DNA from: Zoogloea sp.
Lineage (GTDB): Bacteria > Pseudomonadota > Gammaproteobacteria > Burkholderiales > Rhodocyclaceae
Length of the DNA stretch: 64,000 bases
Direction: 5' to 3'
Assembly: GCA_016703645.1 (NCBI GenBank)
Contig: JADJBR010000010.1
Span: forward strand, 248,001-312,000
The position numbers and the translations under genes are program-made. Shown here piece after piece: positions 54,777 to 64,000 of this stretch. The notes below the pieces were generated by a model. That model was not told the origin of the DNA. It worked only from the letters and a program-made list of their open reading frames with translations, and did no database searches. Position 1 is the stretch's first letter. Each line of letters opens with the position of its first letter.

Positions 54777-55217
54777 TTACTCAGCGGACTCGACAGAGCC
54801 ACCAACAGCTTCGATCGCTGCCTTGGCCCCCTTCGTAACACCGACGCCACGAACAGAGATCTTCCGCGTCAAAACGCCAGAGAGAACAATCTTCGCAGCG
54901 AGTGCGTCCGCAGCAACAATGCCTGCCTGCTGAAGCACGAGAAGGTCAACCTGATCCACAGGAAGACTCTCAAGCTCAGACAGACGCACTTCACCAACGC
55001 GAGCACGCGTCAGCGAGACAAAGCCTCGCTTGGGCAGACGACGCTGCATGGGCATCTGACCGCCCTCGAAGCCTACCTTGTGAAAACCACCGGTACGGGA
55101 CTTTTGCCCCTTGTGACCCCGGCCTGCAGTCTTACCGAGACCACTACCGATGCCGCGACCGACACGCTTTGCAGCGTGCTTTGCGCCCGCTGCGGGTTTG
55201 ATGGCATTCAGGCGCAT
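54777..55217 (-). CDS. rplO: 50S ribosomal protein L15
   Basis: This 146-residue protein begins [20 protein letters not shown] and has the glycine-rich [20 protein letters not shown] segment of L15. It organises several 23S domains late in assembly. The ATG follows the rpmD stop with no spacer (TAA-ATG). Confidence 0.98.
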   Translation of the reverse strand: MRLNAIKPAAGAKHAAKRVGRGIGSGLGKTAGRGHKGQKSRTGGFHKVGFEGGQMPMQRRLPKRGFVSLTRARVGEVRLSELESLPVDQVDLLVLQQAGIVAADALAAKIVLSGVLTRKISVRGVGVTKGAKAAIEAVGGSVESAE

Positions 55218-55400
55218 TTAAGCCTCACACTTAACGAGGTAAGCGACCTTGGTGATCATGCCTCGCACTGCAGGGGTGTCCTGCAGCTCCACCGTATGGT
55301 GAAGCCTACGAAGCCCAAGACCGCGCACAGTTGCACGATGGGACTGCTTGGTACCGATAACGCTCTTTACAAGCGTAACCTTAACTTTCTTCTCGGACAT
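55218..55400 (-). CDS. rpmD: 50S ribosomal protein L30
   Basis: This 60-residue protein reads [20 protein letters not shown], then [20 protein letters not shown], the compact bacterial L30 form. It starts 3 bp after rpsE and abuts rplO, so translation of the three genes is probably coupled. Confidence 0.97.
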   Translation of the reverse strand: MSEKKVKVTLVKSVIGTKQSHRATVRGLGLRRLHHTVELQDTPAVRGMITKVAYLVKCEA

Positions 55401-55403
55401 GAC

Positions 55404-55928
55404 TTACCCCTGGATCTCTTCGACCGTCTTGCCGCGCTTGGCCGCAATTACGGAGGGAGCATTCGTGGCCATCAGACCATTCAGCGTAGCCCGAACCACG
55501 TTATACGGGTTCGTCGAACCGATGGACTTTGCGATGATATCGGTCACGCCCATCACTTCGAACACAGCACGCATAGCACCGCCGGCGATGATCCCCGTAC
55601 CAACAGGAGCGGGCTGCATCAGCACCGAAGAGGCACCATGCTTGCCGATCACAGAGTGATGCAGCGTACCGTTCCGCAGCGAGACCTTAGCCATCTTGCG
55701 ACGGGCCTCTTCCATTGCTTTCTGAACGGCAACCGGAACTTCGCGGGACTTGCCCTTACCCATTCCAACACCACCATCGCCATCACCCACGACCGTGAGA
55801 GCTGCGAATCCGAGAATTCGACCACCCTTAACAACCTTGGTAACACGATTGATGGACACCATCTTTTCGCGCAGGCCATCATCGCGCTCGTCCGAGGCCT
55901 GCACCTTCTTAGTTTGCTGCTTAGCCAT
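55404..55928 (-). CDS. rpsE: 30S ribosomal protein S5
   Basis: This 174-residue S5 has the double-stranded RNA-binding N-domain ([40 protein letters not shown]) and the C-domain ([20 protein letters not shown]). It works in decoding fidelity. It is 12 bp after rplR. Confidence 0.98.
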   Translation of the reverse strand: MAKQQTKKVQASDERDDGLREKMVSINRVTKVVKGGRILGFAALTVVGDGDGGVGMGKGKSREVPVAVQKAMEEARRKMAKVSLRNGTLHHSVIGKHGASSVLMQPAPVGTGIIAGGAMRAVFEVMGVTDIIAKSIGSTNPYNVVRATLNGLMATNAPSVIAAKRGKTVEEIQG

Positions 55929-55940
55929 GCTGAACCTCGC

Positions 55941-56297
55941 TTAGAACTTCAATCCGCCTTCGCGGGCGGCATCGGCAAGCGCCTTGACGCGGCCGTGATA
56001 CTGGAAGCCGGAACGATCAAACGCGACAGCCTCAACACCGGCGGCTTTCGCACGCTCAGCGATCAGCTTACCGACCAGTTCGGCTGCAGCCTTGTTGCCA
56101 CCGTTCGCCACCTGGGCACGAACATCGGCCTCAACAGTGGATGCAGCAGCGAGAACCTTGGAGCCACAACCGGAGATGACTTGCGCGTAGATGTGGCAGT
56201 TGGAACGGAACACGGACAGACGGACTGCCTTCATTTCCGCAATCTTGGCACGGGTTTTCCGTGACCGGCGCAAACGCGTTTCCTTCTTGGTGATCAT
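55941..56297 (-). CDS. rplR: 50S ribosomal protein L18
   Basis: This 118-residue protein begins [20 protein letters not shown] and ends with [20 protein letters not shown], as in L18. It carries 5S rRNA to the ribosome with L5. It lies 9 bp after rplF. Confidence 0.98.
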   Translation of the reverse strand: MITKKETRLRRSRKTRAKIAEMKAVRLSVFRSNCHIYAQVISGCGSKVLAAASTVEADVRAQVANGGNKAAAELVGKLIAERAKAAGVEAVAFDRSGFQYHGRVKALADAAREGGLKF

Positions 56298-56306
56298 GAT
56301 CCGCCC

Positions 56307-56840
56307 TTACTTCTTCTTGGTTTCTTTCAAGGTGACCACTTCATCCGAGTAGCGAACGCCCTTGCCCTTATAGGGCTCGGGAGCGCGATACGCTCGGACT
56401 TCAGCAGCAACCTTGCCAACAGCCTGCTTGTCGACACCCTTGATCAGGATTTCCGTTTGCGTCGGAGTCTCGACCTTGATGCCGGCGGGCATTTGGTGCA
56501 CAACGGGATGGGAATAACCCAGAGACAGATTCAGCTTGTCACCCTGAGCTTGGGCACGATAGCCCACACCAACCAACGTCAGCTTCCGCTCAAAGCCCTT
56601 GGACACCCCGGTCACCATGTTATTGACCAGCGCACGCATGGTGCCCGACATCGCCTTGCTATTGACCGCGCCCTCGATGGCAGAACACTGCACGCCATCA
56701 CCTTCACGCTCAACCTTGACAGAGGGGTGCACAGCTTGAGCAAACAAACCCAGCGGACCCTTCACAACAATCTGCCCACTGCTGATTGCAACATCTACAC
56801 CTGCGGGAATAAGAACCGGATTCTTGGCTACACGGGACAT
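56307..56840 (-). CDS. rplF: 50S ribosomal protein L6
   Basis: This 177-residue protein starts [20 protein letters not shown]. The C-terminal repeat contains [20 protein letters not shown], the L6 signature. It binds helix 97 near the factor-binding site. It is 12 bp after rpsH. Confidence 0.98.
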   Translation of the reverse strand: MSRVAKNPVLIPAGVDVAISSGQIVVKGPLGLFAQAVHPSVKVEREGDGVQCSAIEGAVNSKAMSGTMRALVNNMVTGVSKGFERKLTLVGVGYRAQAQGDKLNLSLGYSHPVVHQMPAGIKVETPTQTEILIKGVDKQAVGKVAAEVRAYRAPEPYKGKGVRYSDEVVTLKETKKK

Positions 56841-56852
56841 ATCACTCTCCCC

Positions 56853-57248
56853 TTAAGCCACGATGCACAGCACTTCGCCACCCGCACGGGCAGCGCGCGC
56901 AGCGCGGTCGGTCATCACGCCCTTGGGAGTGGACACGATCGCCACGCCAAGGCCGTTCATCACACGAGGAAGATCGTCGCTTCCCTTGTAAACACGCAAC
57001 CCCGGGCGGCTGACGCGCTCAATGCGCTCAATGACGGGCCGGCCTGCGTAATACTTCAGGGAAAGAGCCAATTCAGCTTTTCCGCCGTTCTCATTCACCG
57101 CGAAGTCGTCGATATAACCTTCGCTCTTCAGAACTCTCGCGATCGCAACCTTCAGCTTGGAGGAGGGCATCGCGACAGAGCTCTTTTGCGCCTGCTGCGC
57201 GTTACGAATCCGCGTCAGCATATCGGCGATCGGATCAGACATGCTCAT
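56853..57248 (-). CDS. rpsH: 30S ribosomal protein S8
   Basis: This 131-residue protein reads [20 protein letters not shown] and ends [21 protein letters not shown]8 binds the central domain of 16S rRNA and in E. coli represses the spc operon by binding near rplE. The second ATG two codons in is the usual start elsewhere. It is 10 bp after rpsN. Confidence 0.98.
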   Translation of the reverse strand: MSMSDPIADMLTRIRNAQQAQKSSVAMPSSKLKVAIARVLKSEGYIDDFAVNENGGKAELALSLKYYAGRPVIERIERVSRPGLRVYKGSDDLPRVMNGLGVAIVSTPKGVMTDRAARAARAGGEVLCIVA

Positions 57249-57258
57249 CTTCGACCCC

Positions 57259-57564
57259 TTACCAGCTTGCCTTGGTCATGCCAGGAACTTCACCACGGAA
57301 TGCAACTTCCCGCAGCTTGTTACGACACAGACCGAATTTACGGAAAACACCACGCGGACGACCGGTCTGTTCGCAGCGGTTACGCTGACGACTCGGACTG
57401 GAGTTACGCGGCAGTTGTTGCAGCTTGAGACGCGCGGTCATGCGCTCCTCGTCCGACAGCTTGGCGTTGTTGATCTGCTCGAAGAGAGCAGCACGCTTGG
57501 CCGCGAACTTAGCAACCATCTTTGCGCGCTTCTCTTCGCGATTGATCAGAGACAGTTTCGCCAT
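57259..57564 (-). CDS. rpsN: 30S ribosomal protein S14 (zinc-free type)
   Basis: This 101-residue protein starts [20 protein letters not shown] and ends [20 protein letters not shown], then [19 protein letters not shown]. It lacks the CxxC pairs of the short zinc form and belongs to the long zinc-free type. I use the ATG at 57564; a longer upstream frame overlaps rplE. The gap to rplE is 7 bp. Confidence 0.98.
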   Translation of the reverse strand: MAKLSLINREEKRAKMVAKFAAKRAALFEQINNAKLSDEERMTARLKLQQLPRNSSPSRQRNRCEQTGRPRGVFRKFGLCRNKLREVAFRGEVPGMTKASW

Positions 57565-57571
57565 AACACCC

Positions 57572-58111
57572 TCAGTTCTTGAAAGGGAACTTGAACGCGG
57601 CGAGCAGTGCGCGCGCCTCGTCATCCGACTTCGCAGTCGTCGTGATGCTGATATTCATGCCGCGAAGAGCATCGATCTTGTCGTACTCAATCTCGGGGAA
57701 AATGATCTGCTCTTTAACACCCAGGTTGTAGTTTCCGCGGCCGTCAAAGCCCTTGCCGGCAATACCACGGAAATCGCGAATACGCGGCATCGCGATCGTA
57801 ACGAGGCGATCGAGAAACTCGTACATCCGGGGCCCGCGAAGCGTAACCATGCAACCAATCGGATAGCCATCACGAATCTTGAAGCCAGCGATCGACTTCT
57901 TTGCCTTCGTGGTCACCGGCTTCTGACCGGCAATCTTCTGAAGATCGCCAACCGCGTAGTCGAGAACCTTCTTGTCACCGACAGCCTCACCGACACCCAT
58001 ATTCAAGGTGATCTTGGTGATCCGCGGCACTTCCATGACGGACTTGTACCCGAACTTCTTCAGAAGCTCCGGAGACACCGTCTCTTTATAGAATTCTTGC
58101 AGGCGCGCCAT
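57572..58111 (-). CDS. rplE: 50S ribosomal protein L5
   Basis: This 179-residue protein starts [20 protein letters not shown] and carries [20 protein letters not shown], the L5 signature. It binds 5S rRNA and contacts P-site tRNA. It is 9 bp after rplX. Confidence 0.98.
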   Translation of the reverse strand: MARLQEFYKETVSPELLKKFGYKSVMEVPRITKITLNMGVGEAVGDKKVLDYAVGDLQKIAGQKPVTTKAKKSIAGFKIRDGYPIGCMVTLRGPRMYEFLDRLVTIAMPRIRDFRGIAGKGFDGRGNYNLGVKEQIIFPEIEYDKIDALRGMNISITTTAKSDDEARALLAAFKFPFKN

Positions 58112-58120
58112 GACTATCCC

Positions 58121-58435
58121 TTACGCATCCACTACTTCGCCATTGGACTTGAAGAAACGAACCTTGCGGCCATCCTCAAGCACCTTGAAACCGACGCGAT
58201 CAGCCTTTTGCGTGGCGGCATTAAACACAGCCACATTGGAGACCTGGATCGGCATTTCTTTTTCGACAATCCCGCCAACCTGGCCCTTCATCGGATTCGG
58301 ACGAACATGCTTCTTGACCCGGTTAATGCCTTCAACAACAACGACATCACCATCAACACGCAAGACAGTTCCGCGCTTACCCTTGTCCTTGCCCGTAAGG
58401 ACGGCGACTTCGTCGCCTTTGCGAATCTTGTTCAC
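58121..58435 (-). CDS. rplX: 50S ribosomal protein L24
   Basis: This 104-residue protein begins with the KOW motif [20 protein letters not shown] and [20 protein letters not shown]. It starts 23S rRNA folding at the 5' end. It is 9 bp after rplN. Confidence 0.98.
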   Translation of the reverse strand: MNKIRKGDEVAVLTGKDKGKRGTVLRVDGDVVVVEGINRVKKHVRPNPMKGQVGGIVEKEMPIQVSNVAVFNAATQKADRVGFKVLEDGRKVRFFKSNGEVVDA

Positions 58436-58444
58436 AACAACTCC

Positions 58445-58813
58445 TTAGAGAACTTCAGGCGCCAGGGAAACGATCTTCATGAACTTCTCGGCACGCAACT
58501 CACGCGTAACCGGTCCGAAGATACGCGTACCGATCGGCTCGCCCTTGTTGTTAAGCAGGACCGCAGCATTGCGATCAAACTTGATAAGCGAGCCATCAGG
58601 ACGACGGACACCCTTGGCAGTACGAACCACCACGGCGCTATATACGTCACCCTTCTTGACGCGACCACGAGGCGCCGCATCTTTAATACTCACCTTGATG
58701 ATGTCACCAACACCGGCGTAGCGACGCTTGGAGCCGCCCAACACCTTGATGCACATCACATAACGCGCGCCGGTATTGTCGGCGACGTCCAGCATCGTTT
58801 GCATTTGGATCAT
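58445..58813 (-). CDS. rplN: 50S ribosomal protein L14
   Basis: This 122-residue protein begins [20 protein letters not shown] and contains [20 protein letters not shown]. It sits at the subunit interface. It is the first gene after a 150-bp gap, matching the start of the E. coli spc operon. Confidence 0.98.
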   Translation of the reverse strand: MIQMQTMLDVADNTGARYVMCIKVLGGSKRRYAGVGDIIKVSIKDAAPRGRVKKGDVYSAVVVRTAKGVRRPDGSLIKFDRNAAVLLNNKGEPIGTRIFGPVTRELRAEKFMKIVSLAPEVL

Positions 58814-58963
58814 TTAAACTCTCCAACTTGACACGCTAGGCGCGGCCAGTTTTGGATCCCGTTCGGGTTGATTGGACTTGCACCGAAAACCGTGCAAGAG
58901 CAAAGACAGCAATAATAACGGCTTGCCAATCTCTTGGCAAGCCGTTTGTACAACTAGAACCGC
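58814..58963 (-). other. S10/spc operon boundary
   Basis: This 150-bp gap contains the hairpin at 58918-58945 and a second, weaker stem (TTGCAC...GTGCAA on the minus strand, about 58871-58900). The spc promoter is expected here, but I could not read a convincing -35/-10 pair. Confidence 0.5.
58918..58945 (-). terminator. hairpin after rpsQ (probable end of the S10 operon)
   Basis: ACGGCTTGCCAA and TTGGCAAGCCGT are perfect 12-bp arms with a 4-nt loop, 18 bp beyond the rpsQ stop. On the minus strand it is followed by TATTATT, a poor U-tract. Termination may therefore be partial. Confidence 0.7.
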
Positions 58964-59230
58964 TTAAACTGCCACAACCTGCTCGAGAACCTTGGTAACA
59001 CGCCAGGTCTTGGTCTTGGAGATCGGACGGGTTTCTTCGATCTCGACAAGATCGCCCGTCTTAGCAACACCAGTCTCAACATGGGCGTGGTACTTGGCTG
59101 TCCGGGTGATCACCTTGCCATAAAGCGGGTGCTTTACGCGGCGTTCCACCAGTACCGTAACCGTGTTCATCATCTTGTCGCTGACAACACGACCAACCTC
59201 AACACGCTTGTTCTTCACTTGATCGTTCAT
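58964..59230 (-). CDS. rpsQ: 30S ribosomal protein S17
   Basis: This 88-residue OB-fold protein contains [20 protein letters not shown] and [20 protein letters not shown], the S17 signature. It is the last gene of the S10 operon. Its start overlaps the rpmC stop by four bases (ATGA). Confidence 0.98.
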   Translation of the reverse strand: MNDQVKNKRVEVGRVVSDKMMNTVTVLVERRVKHPLYGKVITRTAKYHAHVETGVAKTGDLVEIEETRPISKTKTWRVTKVLEQVVAV

Positions 59231-59421
59231 TTCGCACCCGCCTTCTCGCGAAGAATGGTTTTGACTCGGGCGATGTCCTTACGAACCTTGCCGAGCTGCG
59301 AAGTGTTGCTCAGTTGCTGCGTGGCGGTCTGCATGCGCAGACTAAATTGAGCCTTCAGCAGTTCAAGCAATTCCGCGTTGAGCTCGCCGGCATCTTTAGC
59401 CCGCAATTCAGAAGCTTTCAT
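59227..59421 (-). CDS. rpmC: 50S ribosomal protein L29
   Basis: This 64-residue helical protein reads [20 protein letters not shown], then [20 protein letters not shown], as in L29, at the exit of the peptide tunnel. It is 3 bp after rplP and overlaps rpsQ. Confidence 0.98.
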   Translation of the reverse strand: MKASELRAKDAGELNAELLELLKAQFSLRMQTATQQLSNTSQLGKVRKDIARVKTILREKAGAK

Positions 59422-59424
59422 GTT

Positions 59425-59838
59425 TTACCCCACCATCCGGACAACGAAGACGGTCTCGATAGGCAACTTGGCGGCAGCAAGGCGGAAAGCCTCACGAGCC
59501 AGCGCCTCATCCACACCATCCATCTCGTAGAGAACCTTGCCAGGCTGGATCTCGGCAACCCAGTACTCCGGGCTACCCTTACCGTTACCCATCCGCACTT
59601 CCGCCGGCTTCTGCGAAATCGGCTTGTCCGGGAAAACGCGAATCCAGATACGACCACCCCGCTTGATATGACGGGTCATGGCACGACGGGCAGATTCGAT
59701 CTGGCGAGCAGTGAGACGACCACGCCCAACCGCCTTCAGACCGTACTCGCCAAAGCTTACCTTGGCACCGCGGGTGGCGAGACCCTTATTGCGGCCCTTC
59801 TGCTCCTTACGATACTTCCTTCTCGACGGCTGCAGCAT
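59425..59838 (-). CDS. rplP: 50S ribosomal protein L16
   Basis: This 137-residue protein begins [20 protein letters not shown] and contains [20 protein letters not shown]. It helps form the A-site tRNA pocket. Of two adjacent ATG codons I use the second, the usual start. It overlaps the end of rpsC by 32 bp. Confidence 0.98.
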   Translation of the reverse strand: MLQPSRRKYRKEQKGRNKGLATRGAKVSFGEYGLKAVGRGRLTARQIESARRAMTRHIKRGGRIWIRVFPDKPISQKPAEVRMGNGKGSPEYWVAEIQPGKVLYEMDGVDEALAREAFRLAAAKLPIETVFVVRMVG

Positions 59839-60631
59839 CATTCACTCCTGCTTCTTTTTTGGTCCGTTTTGCGCCATCAGCCTGATCACCGCCAGTGCGG
59901 CGTGCGGGCCGCTTGGCACCCGGCTTGCTGTCGGCACCCTCATTGCGACGACGACCGCGACGATTGTCGCCTTCGTTCTCCGTCGCAGCAGGCTGCTCGT
60001 TACGGGCGAGAGCTTCGCCCTTGTACACCCACACCTTGATGCCGATGACACCGTAAGTGGTGTGCGCTTCGGAGACACCGTAGTCAATGTCCGCGCGGAG
60101 GGTATGAAGAGGCACGCGACCTTCGCGATACCACTCGGTACGAGCAATTTCGGCGCCGTTCAGGCGGCCGGAACTCATGATCTTGATGCCCTGAGCACCC
60201 AGACGCATGGCGTTCTGCATAGCGCGCTTCATGGCACGGCGGAACATGATGCGCTTGACGAGCTGCTGAGAGATCGAGTCGGCAATAAGCTGAGCGTCGG
60301 TCTCCGGCTTGCGCACTTCTTCAATGTTCACATGCACGGGCACGCCCATGATGCCTTGAAGATCGGCCTTCAGCTTCTCGATGTCTTCACCCTTCTTACC
60401 GATGACGACACCCGGCCGAGCGCTGAACACCGTAATGCGGGCGTTCTTTGCAGGACGCTCGATTACCACACGGCTCACGGAAGCGTGGGCAAGCTTTTTC
60501 TTCAGATGCGCACGGACCTTGAGGTCCTCGTTCAGCATCGTCGCAAAATCGCTACCAGCAGCAAACCAGCGAGAGCCCCAGTTACGAGTTACCGCCAGGC
60601 GAAAGCCTGTCGGATGGATTTTCTGTCCCAT
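59807..60631 (-). CDS. rpsC: 30S ribosomal protein S3, extended C-terminus
   Basis: This 274-residue S3 has the start [20 protein letters not shown], a KH domain ([20 protein letters not shown]) and the C-domain [20 protein letters not shown]. About 50 extra residues at the end are rich in Arg, Gly, Asn and Glu ([20 protein letters not shown]). The extension makes it overlap rplP by 32 bp. It forms part of the mRNA entry channel. Confidence 0.98.
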   Translation of the reverse strand: MGQKIHPTGFRLAVTRNWGSRWFAAGSDFATMLNEDLKVRAHLKKKLAHASVSRVVIERPAKNARITVFSARPGVVIGKKGEDIEKLKADLQGIMGVPVHVNIEEVRKPETDAQLIADSISQQLVKRIMFRRAMKRAMQNAMRLGAQGIKIMSSGRLNGAEIARTEWYREGRVPLHTLRADIDYGVSEAHTTYGVIGIKVWVYKGEALARNEQPAATENEGDNRRGRRRNEGADSKPGAKRPARRTGGDQADGAKRTKKEAGVNDAAAVEKEVS

Positions 60632-60640
60632 GGGTTCTCC

Positions 60641-60970
60641 TTACTCTCCGACCGTGACGTAAATATGGCAGGTCGGCTTGCTGATGCGATTGCCACGACC
60701 CTTTGCACGGGCAGTGAAACGCTTCAGCGTCGTACCTTGCTCAACGTAGATCGTCTTGACCCGCAGGCTGTCGATATCGGCGCCGTCGTTGTGCTCGGCG
60801 TTTGCAATCGCGGACTCCACAACCTTCTTGATGATCTTCGCCCCTTTCTTGGGAGAGAAGGTCAGAATGTTGAGCGCCTGCTCGACAGTCTTGCCACGGA
60901 CAAGATCCGCAACCAGACGACCCTTTTGTTCCGACAGACGTACGCCGCGGAGAATGGCTTTTGTTTCCAT
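60641..60970 (-). CDS. rplV: 50S ribosomal protein L22
   Basis: This 109-residue protein starts [20 protein letters not shown] and ends [20 protein letters not shown]. Its loop lines the peptide exit tunnel. I use the ATG at 60970 because AAGGAG then stands 8 bp upstream; an ATG two codons earlier is too close to it. Confidence 0.98.
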   Translation of the reverse strand: METKAILRGVRLSEQKGRLVADLVRGKTVEQALNILTFSPKKGAKIIKKVVESAIANAEHNDGADIDSLRVKTIYVEQGTTLKRFTARAKGRGNRISKPTCHIYVTVGE

Positions 60971-60982
60971 CGTCATCTCTCC

Positions 60983-61258
60983 TTAGCGCTTGGCCTTCTT
61001 GCTGGCGGCGTGACCCTTGAACGTACGGGTGAGCGCGAACTCGCCAAGCTTGTGACCAACCATGTTTTCCGAAACGTACACCGGGATGTGCTGACGACCG
61101 TTATGGACAGCAATCGTCAAACCTACAAAATCCGGCAGCACAGTGGAGCGACGCGACCAAGTCTTGATCGGGCGCTTGTCATTCGACACCCGTGCCGCAT
61201 CCACCTTCTTGAGGAGGTGAGCGTCGACAAAGGGGCCTTTCTTAATAGAACGTGCCAT
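60983..61258 (-). CDS. rpsS: 30S ribosomal protein S19
   Basis: This 91-residue protein reads [20 protein letters not shown] and [20 protein letters not shown], as in S19 of the 30S head. It is 10 bp after rplB and 12 bp before rplV. Confidence 0.98.
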   Translation of the reverse strand: MARSIKKGPFVDAHLLKKVDAARVSNDKRPIKTWSRRSTVLPDFVGLTIAVHNGRQHIPVYVSENMVGHKLGEFALTRTFKGHAASKKAKR

Positions 61259-61268
61259 CTCTTACCTC

Positions 61269-62096
61269 TTATCGCTTGTGCCGACGCTGAACAATCATGG
61301 AGTCGGTACGCTTGACGCTACGGGTACGGTAACCCTTCGTCGGCTGACCCCACGGGCTGACAGGCACGCGGCCTTCGCCAGTACGGCCCTCACCACCACC
61401 GTGCGGGTGATCCACCGGGTTCATGGCGGTACCACGAACCGTCGGACGGATGCCGCGCCAGCGGTTGGCACCAGCCTTGCCAATCTTGCGCAGGCTATGC
61501 TCTTCGTTACCGACTTCACCGATGGTCGCGCGGCATTCGATATGAACGCGGCGAATCTCACCAGAACGGAGACGAACCTGAGCATAAATGCCCTCGCGTG
61601 CGAGCAACTGCACGGAGGTACCGGCAGCGCGCGCGAGCTGAGCACCCTTACCAGGGATCATCTCAACGCAGTGGAGCGTCGTACCAACCGGAATATTGCG
61701 AATAGGCAACGCGTTGCCCGACTTGATCGGAGCCTCGGAACCGCTTACGACCGTCTGACCGACGACCATCCCCTTCGGGGCGATGATGTAGCGACGTTCG
61801 CCGTCCGCATAGCAAAGCAAAGCGATATTGGCCGACCGGTTGGGGTCGTACTCGAGCCGCTCCACCTTGGCGACAATCCCGTCCTTGTTACGACGGAAAT
61901 CGACAACACGGTAATGCTGTTTGTGACCACCACCCTTATGACGGGTCGTGATGTGGCCGTTATTATTGCGGCCAGCAGTCTTGGTCTGCTTTTCGACGAG
62001 CGAGGCAAGCGGCGCACCCTTGTGAAGATTGGCGTTAACCACCTTCACAACTGCGCGACGACCGGCAGACGTCGGCTTGACTTTAACGAGTGCCAT
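61269..62096 (-). CDS. rplB: 50S ribosomal protein L2
   Basis: This 275-residue protein starts [20 protein letters not shown]. The C-terminal region [20 protein letters not shown] carries the conserved histidine of L2 near the peptidyl-transferase centre. I use the ATG at 62096; the upstream frame is not L2-like and overlaps rplW. The gap to rplW is 5 bp. Confidence 0.98.
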   Translation of the reverse strand: MALVKVKPTSAGRRAVVKVVNANLHKGAPLASLVEKQTKTAGRNNNGHITTRHKGGGHKQHYRVVDFRRNKDGIVAKVERLEYDPNRSANIALLCYADGERRYIIAPKGMVVGQTVVSGSEAPIKSGNALPIRNIPVGTTLHCVEMIPGKGAQLARAAGTSVQLLAREGIYAQVRLRSGEIRRVHIECRATIGEVGNEEHSLRKIGKAGANRWRGIRPTVRGTAMNPVDHPHGGGEGRTGEGRVPVSPWGQPTKGYRTRSVKRTDSMIVQRRHKR

Positions 62097-62101
62097 GTTT
62101 C

Positions 62102-62407
62102 TTACTCCCCGGCCGCAAAGTTGATTTCCTGGCCCGGCTTCAGGCATACATATGCCTTCTTCCAGCCCTTGCGACGCCCGATCATCTTGCCAAAGCGCTT
62201 TTCCTTGCCCTTGACATTCGCGACCTGAACAGCCTTGACCTCAACCTTGAAGAGCAGCTCAACGGCAGCCTTAACTTCAGGTTTGGTAGCATCGCTGGCA
62301 ACACGAAAAACGATCTGCTCGTTCTTGTCGGCGATATAGGTGGCCTTCTCAGAAATCTGGGGCGCGAGCAGCACCTGCATCAGACGCTCTTCCTTGAATG
62401 CGCTCAT
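62102..62407 (-). CDS. rplW: 50S ribosomal protein L23
   Basis: This 101-residue protein begins [20 protein letters not shown] and includes [20 protein letters not shown]. It docks trigger factor and SRP at the tunnel exit. Its ATG overlaps the rplD stop (ATGA). Confidence 0.98.
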   Translation of the reverse strand: MSAFKEERLMQVLLAPQISEKATYIADKNEQIVFRVASDATKPEVKAAVELLFKVEVKAVQVANVKGKEKRFGKMIGRRKGWKKAYVCLKPGQEINFAAGE

Positions 62408-63030
62408 TGCCAAATCTCCTCCATCTTGGCGACCGCCCCCTTGGTGACAAGCACGTTGGGGAAGCGCACCAGGGAAACCGGATCAGTCTCGCTGACTTCG
62501 AGAACAAGAACGTTCGGAAGATTACGGGACGACAGGTACAGGTTTTCGTCAAAAGCGTCGGTAATCACCAGAACAGGACCATCGCTCAGCCCCAGGCCCT
62601 TAAGCTTCTGGGCCAGCAACTTGGTCTTCGGTGCCTCTACCGCAAAACCTTCAACAACCGACAGACGACCGTCACGGGCGAGTTGCGAGAGAATCGCTGC
62701 AACACCAGCGCGGTACATCTTGCGGTTAACCTTGTGAGAAAAGTTCTCGTCGGGCTTGTTGGGGAAAGCACGGCCGCCCCCACGCCAGATCGGGCTGGAG
62801 CTCATACCTGAGCGCGCGCGACCAGTCCCTTTTTGACGCCACGGCTTGTGGGTCGTATGAGCAACCTCATCGCGCCCCTTTTGAGCACGATTTCCAGAGC
62901 GGGCATTGGCCATGTAAGCAACAACGACCTGATGAATCAGGGCTTCGTTGTACTCACGACCAAACAGCGCATCGGACGCCTCAAGGGTCGCAGAAGGCTG
63001 ACCCTGTTCGTTCAACAGCTTCAGTTCCAT
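62404..63030 (-). CDS. rplD: 50S ribosomal protein L4
   Basis: This 208-residue protein starts [20 protein letters not shown] and contains [20 protein letters not shown] and [20 protein letters not shown]. In E. coli L4 also represses the S10 operon. The ATG at 63030 is used rather than the preceding GTG. It is 11 bp after rplC. Confidence 0.98.
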   Translation of the reverse strand: MELKLLNEQGQPSATLEASDALFGREYNEALIHQVVVAYMANARSGNRAQKGRDEVAHTTHKPWRQKGTGRARSGMSSSPIWRGGGRAFPNKPDENFSHKVNRKMYRAGVAAILSQLARDGRLSVVEGFAVEAPKTKLLAQKLKGLGLSDGPVLVITDAFDENLYLSSRNLPNVLVLEVSETDPVSLVRFPNVLVTKGAVAKMEEIWQ

Positions 63031-63041
63031 CACGCCTCCCG

Positions 63042-63686
63042 TCAGTTACCAGCCTTGACGGCCGGGCGAACAACCACATCGCCGCCATCATGACCAGGCA
63101 CACCACCCTTGATCAGCAAAAGGCCACGCTCAACATCAACGCGAACCACCTCAAGGTTTTGCACAGTGCACTTCGCCGCACCGAGATGACCGGTCATGCG
63201 CTTACCCGGGAAAACGCGACCAGGATCCTGCGCCATACCGATGGAACCCGGCACGTTGTGACTACGGGAGTTACCGTGAGTCTGACGACCGGAAGCGAAG
63301 TTGTGACGCTTGATGGTGCCGGCATAGCCCTTACCAATCGAGACACCACTCACATCAACCTTCTGACCGACAGCAAAGATATCAACACCGACGACATCAC
63401 CAGCCTTCAACGAAGACAGACGGTCGGGATCAACACGGAATTCCTTAAAGACATGACCCGCCTCGACACCCGCCTTGGCAAGATGGCCAGCAGCAGCCTT
63501 ATTGACACGACTGGCACGCCGAACACCAAAGGTCACCTGGACGGCAGAGTAGCCATCCGATTCAGCCGTTTTGATCTGGGTCACGCGGTTATTGGACACA
63601 TCCAGCACAGTCACCGGAATGGATTGACCATCCTCGGCAAAAATGCGAGTCATGCCCACCTTGCGCCCGACAAGGCCTAGACTCAT
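63042..63686 (-). CDS. rplC: 50S ribosomal protein L3
   Basis: This 214-residue protein begins [20 protein letters not shown] and contains [20 protein letters not shown] and MGHLG-like [20 protein letters not shown]. It is an early 23S assembly protein. It follows a 117-bp gap after rpsJ with a terminator-like hairpin and a promoter, so it may have its own start site. AAGGAGAATAAA precedes the ATG. Confidence 0.98.
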   Translation of the reverse strand: MSLGLVGRKVGMTRIFAEDGQSIPVTVLDVSNNRVTQIKTAESDGYSAVQVTFGVRRASRVNKAAAGHLAKAGVEAGHVFKEFRVDPDRLSSLKAGDVVGVDIFAVGQKVDVSGVSIGKGYAGTIKRHNFASGRQTHGNSRSHNVPGSIGMAQDPGRVFPGKRMTGHLGAAKCTVQNLEVVRVDVERGLLLIKGGVPGHDGGDVVVRPAVKAGN

Positions 63687-63745
63687 TTTATTCTCCTTAC
63701 CCTGGTTGCGATTGACCAGGACCGATTGTCGTTACAAACTGCGCC

Positions 63746-63780
63746 AAAAAGCGCAAGGGCCGGATTATATCGGCCCTTGC
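63746..63780 (-). terminator. terminator-like hairpin between rpsJ and rplC
   Basis: On the minus strand GCAAGGGCCG and CGGCCCTTGC form perfect 10-bp arms with an 8-nt loop, followed by GCGC and five T residues. It lies 23 bp after the rpsJ stop, where most S10 operons have only a short spacer. It could end or attenuate an upstream tuf-rpsJ transcript. Confidence 0.75.
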
Positions 63781-63793
63781 ACAATAAGCGCAA
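63764..63793 (-). promoter_or_regulatory. sigma70-type promoter for rplC, inside the hairpin
   Basis: The minus strand reads TTGCGC-N18-TATAAT. The perfect -10 sits in the loop of the terminator-like hairpin. Transcription from it would begin near 63757, inside the second arm, and so would escape the terminator. The leader before rplC would be about 70 nt. Confidence 0.6.
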
Positions 63794-63803
63794 TAGTTTT
63801 GAG

Positions 63804-64000
63804 TTACTGCAGCTTGATTTCTACATCCACACCCGCCGGAAGATCCAGCTTCATCAACGCATCAACCGTCTTGTCAGTCGGGTCAACGATGTCCATCAGA
63901 CGCAGATGGGTACGAATCTCGAACTGGTCGCGGGAGGTCTTATTGACGTGCGGGGAACGCAGCAGATCGAAACGCTCAATGCGAGTCGGCAGGGGGACGG
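63804..64000 (-). CDS. rpsJ: 30S ribosomal protein S10 (partial, N-terminus outside window)
   Basis: The visible C-terminal 64 residues read [40 protein letters not shown] and [20 protein letters not shown], then IKLQ and TAA. This is S10 (NusE), which works in the 30S head and in antitermination with NusB. The start lies beyond the right edge. Confidence 0.97.
   Translation of the reverse strand, partial: VPLPTRIERFDLLRSPHVNKTSRDQFEIRTHLRLMDIVDPTDKTVDALMKLDLPAGVDVEIKLQ

Overview
The window looks like a GC-rich betaproteobacterial chromosome, probably from or near the Rhodocyclales (inference). The reasons are a polar-type flagellar set in Pseudomonas-like order (flhA-flhF-flhG-fliA-motA-motB), a fused FlgJ with a muramidase domain, the cysteine-free 101-residue S14, and the classical S10-spc-alpha ribosomal gene order. 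No CRISPR array, tRNA or rRNA was seen. Almost everything from 3.2 kb rightwards reads on the minus strand; the exceptions are flgA, flgM, flgN and some transposon debris.

Left edge (1-3.25 kb, plus strand): a GntP-type permease and a fused acyl-CoA:acetate/3-ketoacid CoA transferase form a short-chain acid or ketone-body uptake and activation operon behind a near-consensus sigma54 promoter. Flagellar block (3.26-25.2 kb): a PilZ protein, a small lipoprotein, flgL-K-J-I-H-G-F-E-D-C-B, divergent flgA, then flgM-flgN facing motB-motA-fliA-flhG-flhF-flhA-flhB. I can read sigma54-type promoters ahead of flgB, flgG and flgK and a sigma28-type promoter ahead of flgM, which fits an RpoN then FliA cascade. 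The FlhG homologue has no recognisable P-loop.

Chemotaxis block (25.3-45 kb): a DUF3135-like protein, cheA, cheZ, cheY, two cheV genes, a receptor whose only extra domain is at its cytoplasmic C-terminus, a REC-PP2C-HATPase regulator with its STAS partner (HsbR/HsbA-like), cheB, cheD, cheR, two very large receptors and cheW. The two large receptors share about 825 bp of almost identical DNA over the signalling domain, and both end in a WEEF pentapeptide. Sigma28-type promoters precede the cheV-cheV-cheY-cheZ-cheA operon and the first receptor. cheD is broken by about 73 bp of nearly pure G, which looks like a sequencing artefact, and cheB lacks a normal start codon.

Transposon nest (45.27-50.06 kb): a relic of an older transposase is split by an IS66-family element (perfect 8-bp target duplication), whose tnpB is in turn split by an IS1380-family element (5-bp duplication, recognisable inverted ends). 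A rearranged piece of another IS66 copy lies beside it.

Ribosomal block (50.1-64 kb): a strong bidirectional terminator closes the alpha operon (rplQ, rpoA, rpsD, rpsK, rpsM). Then come rpmJ, infA, secY and the spc and S10 operons up to a truncated rpsJ at the right edge. A sigma70 promoter overlaps the end of rpmJ, and a terminator hairpin with a promoter inside it separates rpsJ from rplC.
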